From NCBI GenBank assembly GCA_947455465.1, contig CANGNS010000004.1, positions 62,001 through 126,000 on the forward strand: 64,000 bases of DNA. Direction: 5' to 3'. The stretch comes from Comamonadaceae bacterium (GTDB lineage Bacteria > Pseudomonadota > Gammaproteobacteria > Burkholderiales > Burkholderiaceae_C). This document shows, in pieces, positions 63,327 through 64,000 of the stretch. The notes below the pieces were generated by a model, which was not told the origin of the DNA, made no database searches, and saw only the letters and a program-made list of their open reading frames with translations. A program made the position numbers and the translations under genes. The stretch's first letter is position 1. Every line of letters begins with the position of its first letter.

Positions 63327-63355
63327 AAAATAGAACGATCGTTCTTTTTTGTAAA
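63327..63355 (-). promoter_or_regulatory. fadB operon promoter with TetR-type operator
   Basis: On the minus strand TTTACA (63350-63355) and TATTTT (63327-63332) are 17 bases apart. A perfect 14-bp palindrome, AGAACGATCGTTCT (63332-63345), fills most of the spacer and touches the -10 box, the ideal place for repression. The form is typical of TetR-family operators. FadP/PsrA-like regulators of fatty acid breakdown are candidates; no regulator gene is in the window. Confidence 0.72.
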
Positions 63356-63414
63356 TTGTAGGGCCTTTTGGCGGGGCGGCGGTGTTCTTTGTCTCTGGTG
63401 AGACTCGGGGCGGC

Positions 63415-64000
63415 CTAGACCTCCAGCCACTCTTTGCGCACCGCCGCTTGGCCACGCAGCGCCTGGGGGCTGCCTTCGTACACGATGGCGCCATGCCCCA
63501 TGACCAAACAGCGGTCCGAGATTTGCAGGGCAATCGTGAGTTTTTGCTCGATCAGCAGCACCGAATGGCCGCGCGCGCGCAAGGCCTGCAAAAAGCCGCC
63601 GACGAGTTCGACAATTTTGGGTGCCAGACCTTCGGTGGGCTCGTCGATGATGAGCAGGTCGGGGTCGCCCATCAGGGTGCGACACAGGGTGAGCATTTGC
63701 TGCTCGCCGCCCGAAAGCACCCCGGCCTCGACCTGGGCCCGCTCGCGCAGCCGGGGAAAGAGCGTGTACATGTCCTCAAACGACCAGCGCGGATTTTTCT
63801 GTCCGGTTTTTTGACCGAGCAGCAGGTTTTGCTGCACCGTCAGGCGCGGGAAGATGTCGCGGTTTTCCGGCACATAGCCAATACCGCGCTGGGCAATCTC
63901 AAAAGGCTTGCAGCCCAGGATGGGCCGGCCTTGCCACCGCACCTCGCCCTGGCAATCGACCAAGCCCATGATGGCCTTGGCGGTGGTGGAGCGGCCCGAG
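63415..64000 (-). CDS. livF: branched-chain-amino-acid-type ABC ATPase, LivF-like (cut by window edge)
   Basis: The C-terminal 195 residues of an ABC ATPase of the LivF type: 'GIGYVPENRDIFPRLTVQQNL', signature LSGGEQQML, Walker B LLIIDEPTEGLAP and the short end typical of LivF. The start lies beyond the window. The visible end of Walker A reads SGRSTTAKAIMG, with arginine (63991-63993) where lysine is usual. It is upstream of fadB on the same strand with 133 bases between, so it ends a separate transport operon that may import the substrate for this pathway. Confidence 0.85.
   Translation of the reverse strand, partial: SGRSTTAKAIMGLVDCQGEVRWQGRPILGCKPFEIAQRGIGYVPENRDIFPRLTVQQNLLLGQKTGQKNPRWSFEDMYTLFPRLRERAQVEAGVLSGGEQQMLTLCRTLMGDPDLLIIDEPTEGLAPKIVELVGGFLQALRARGHSVLLIEQKLTIALQISDRCLVMGHGAIVYEGSPQALRGQAAVRKEWLEV

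Overview
The window is a gene-dense stretch of about 62% GC from a betaproteobacterial chromosome, most likely Comamonadaceae (order Burkholderiales; Rhodoferax/Polaromonas-like by overall feel). The placement rests on gene orders and protein types: alaA-hom-thrC-moeA-moaD-moaE, odhA-odhB-lpdA, rpsF-priB-rpsR-rplI followed by dnaB, surE-pcm-nlpD, a divergent ppsA/ppsR pair, and a large beta-oxidation operon. The genus is a guess. I saw no rRNA, tRNA, insertion sequence, prophage or CRISPR array. No stretch longer than 300 bases lacks a gene; the longest gap is about 260 bases, between ppsA and ppsR.

Layout. 1-3.9 kb: a rightward run of a cut-off metallo-hydrolase, a small membrane protein, a DUF1214/DUF1254 pair, a lipase-like hydrolase and a two-part chromate transporter. 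3.9-7.7 kb: lipoprotein, rlmB and a YbbA-type ABC ATPase leftward; tesA and mnmH rightward, with the ybbA and tesA start codons overlapping. 7.8-9.7 kb: a membrane diguanylate cyclase. 9.7-17.4 kb: 2-oxoglutarate dehydrogenase (odhA, odhB, lpdA) and prpE, all leftward. 17.5-22.1 kb: isochorismatase-like hydrolase, NlpC/P60 peptidase, clpB with a heat-shock promoter, and an unrecognised conserved-looking gene. 22.1-28.2 kb: alanine/threonine synthesis genes running into molybdopterin genes. 28.3-31.2 kb: Mth938-like protein, a Bcp-type peroxiredoxin and a PIN-PhoH ATPase. 31.2-34.2 kb: dnaB and the S6/PriB/S18/L9 operon. 34.3-40.1 kb: an unusual sodium:solute symporter translationally coupled to ppsA, divergent from its regulator ppsR. 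40.1-46.2 kb: GlcG/HbpS protein, Bax-inhibitor-1 protein, modABC, L31 type B and a glycosyltransferase-like membrane protein. 46.2-52.2 kb: rlmD, nlpD, pcm, surE, a quinone oxidoreductase and an AT-rich SPFH islet. 52.3-63.3 kb: one leftward lipid operon of about eleven genes (fadB, thiolase, acyl-CoA dehydrogenase, SDRs, thioesterase, CurA-like reductase, desaturase, GST-like protein). The right edge cuts a LivF-type ABC ATPase.

How the parts fit. The set describes a heterotroph living on acids and lipids. Fatty acids are taken through beta-oxidation to acetyl-CoA, propionate is activated by PrpE, the TCA cycle is driven by 2-oxoglutarate dehydrogenase, and PEP synthase sends pyruvate to gluconeogenesis alongside a carboxylate symporter. 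The signals most worth following are a perfect 14-bp palindrome inside the spacer of the lipid-operon promoter, the fused symporter with a coiled-coil insert and an EF-hand loop coupled to ppsA, overlapping divergent start codons at ybbA/tesA, a predicted leaderless mRNA for the NlpC/P60 gene, and rlmD in place of rpoS after nlpD. Nothing in the window is clearly a wholly new system.
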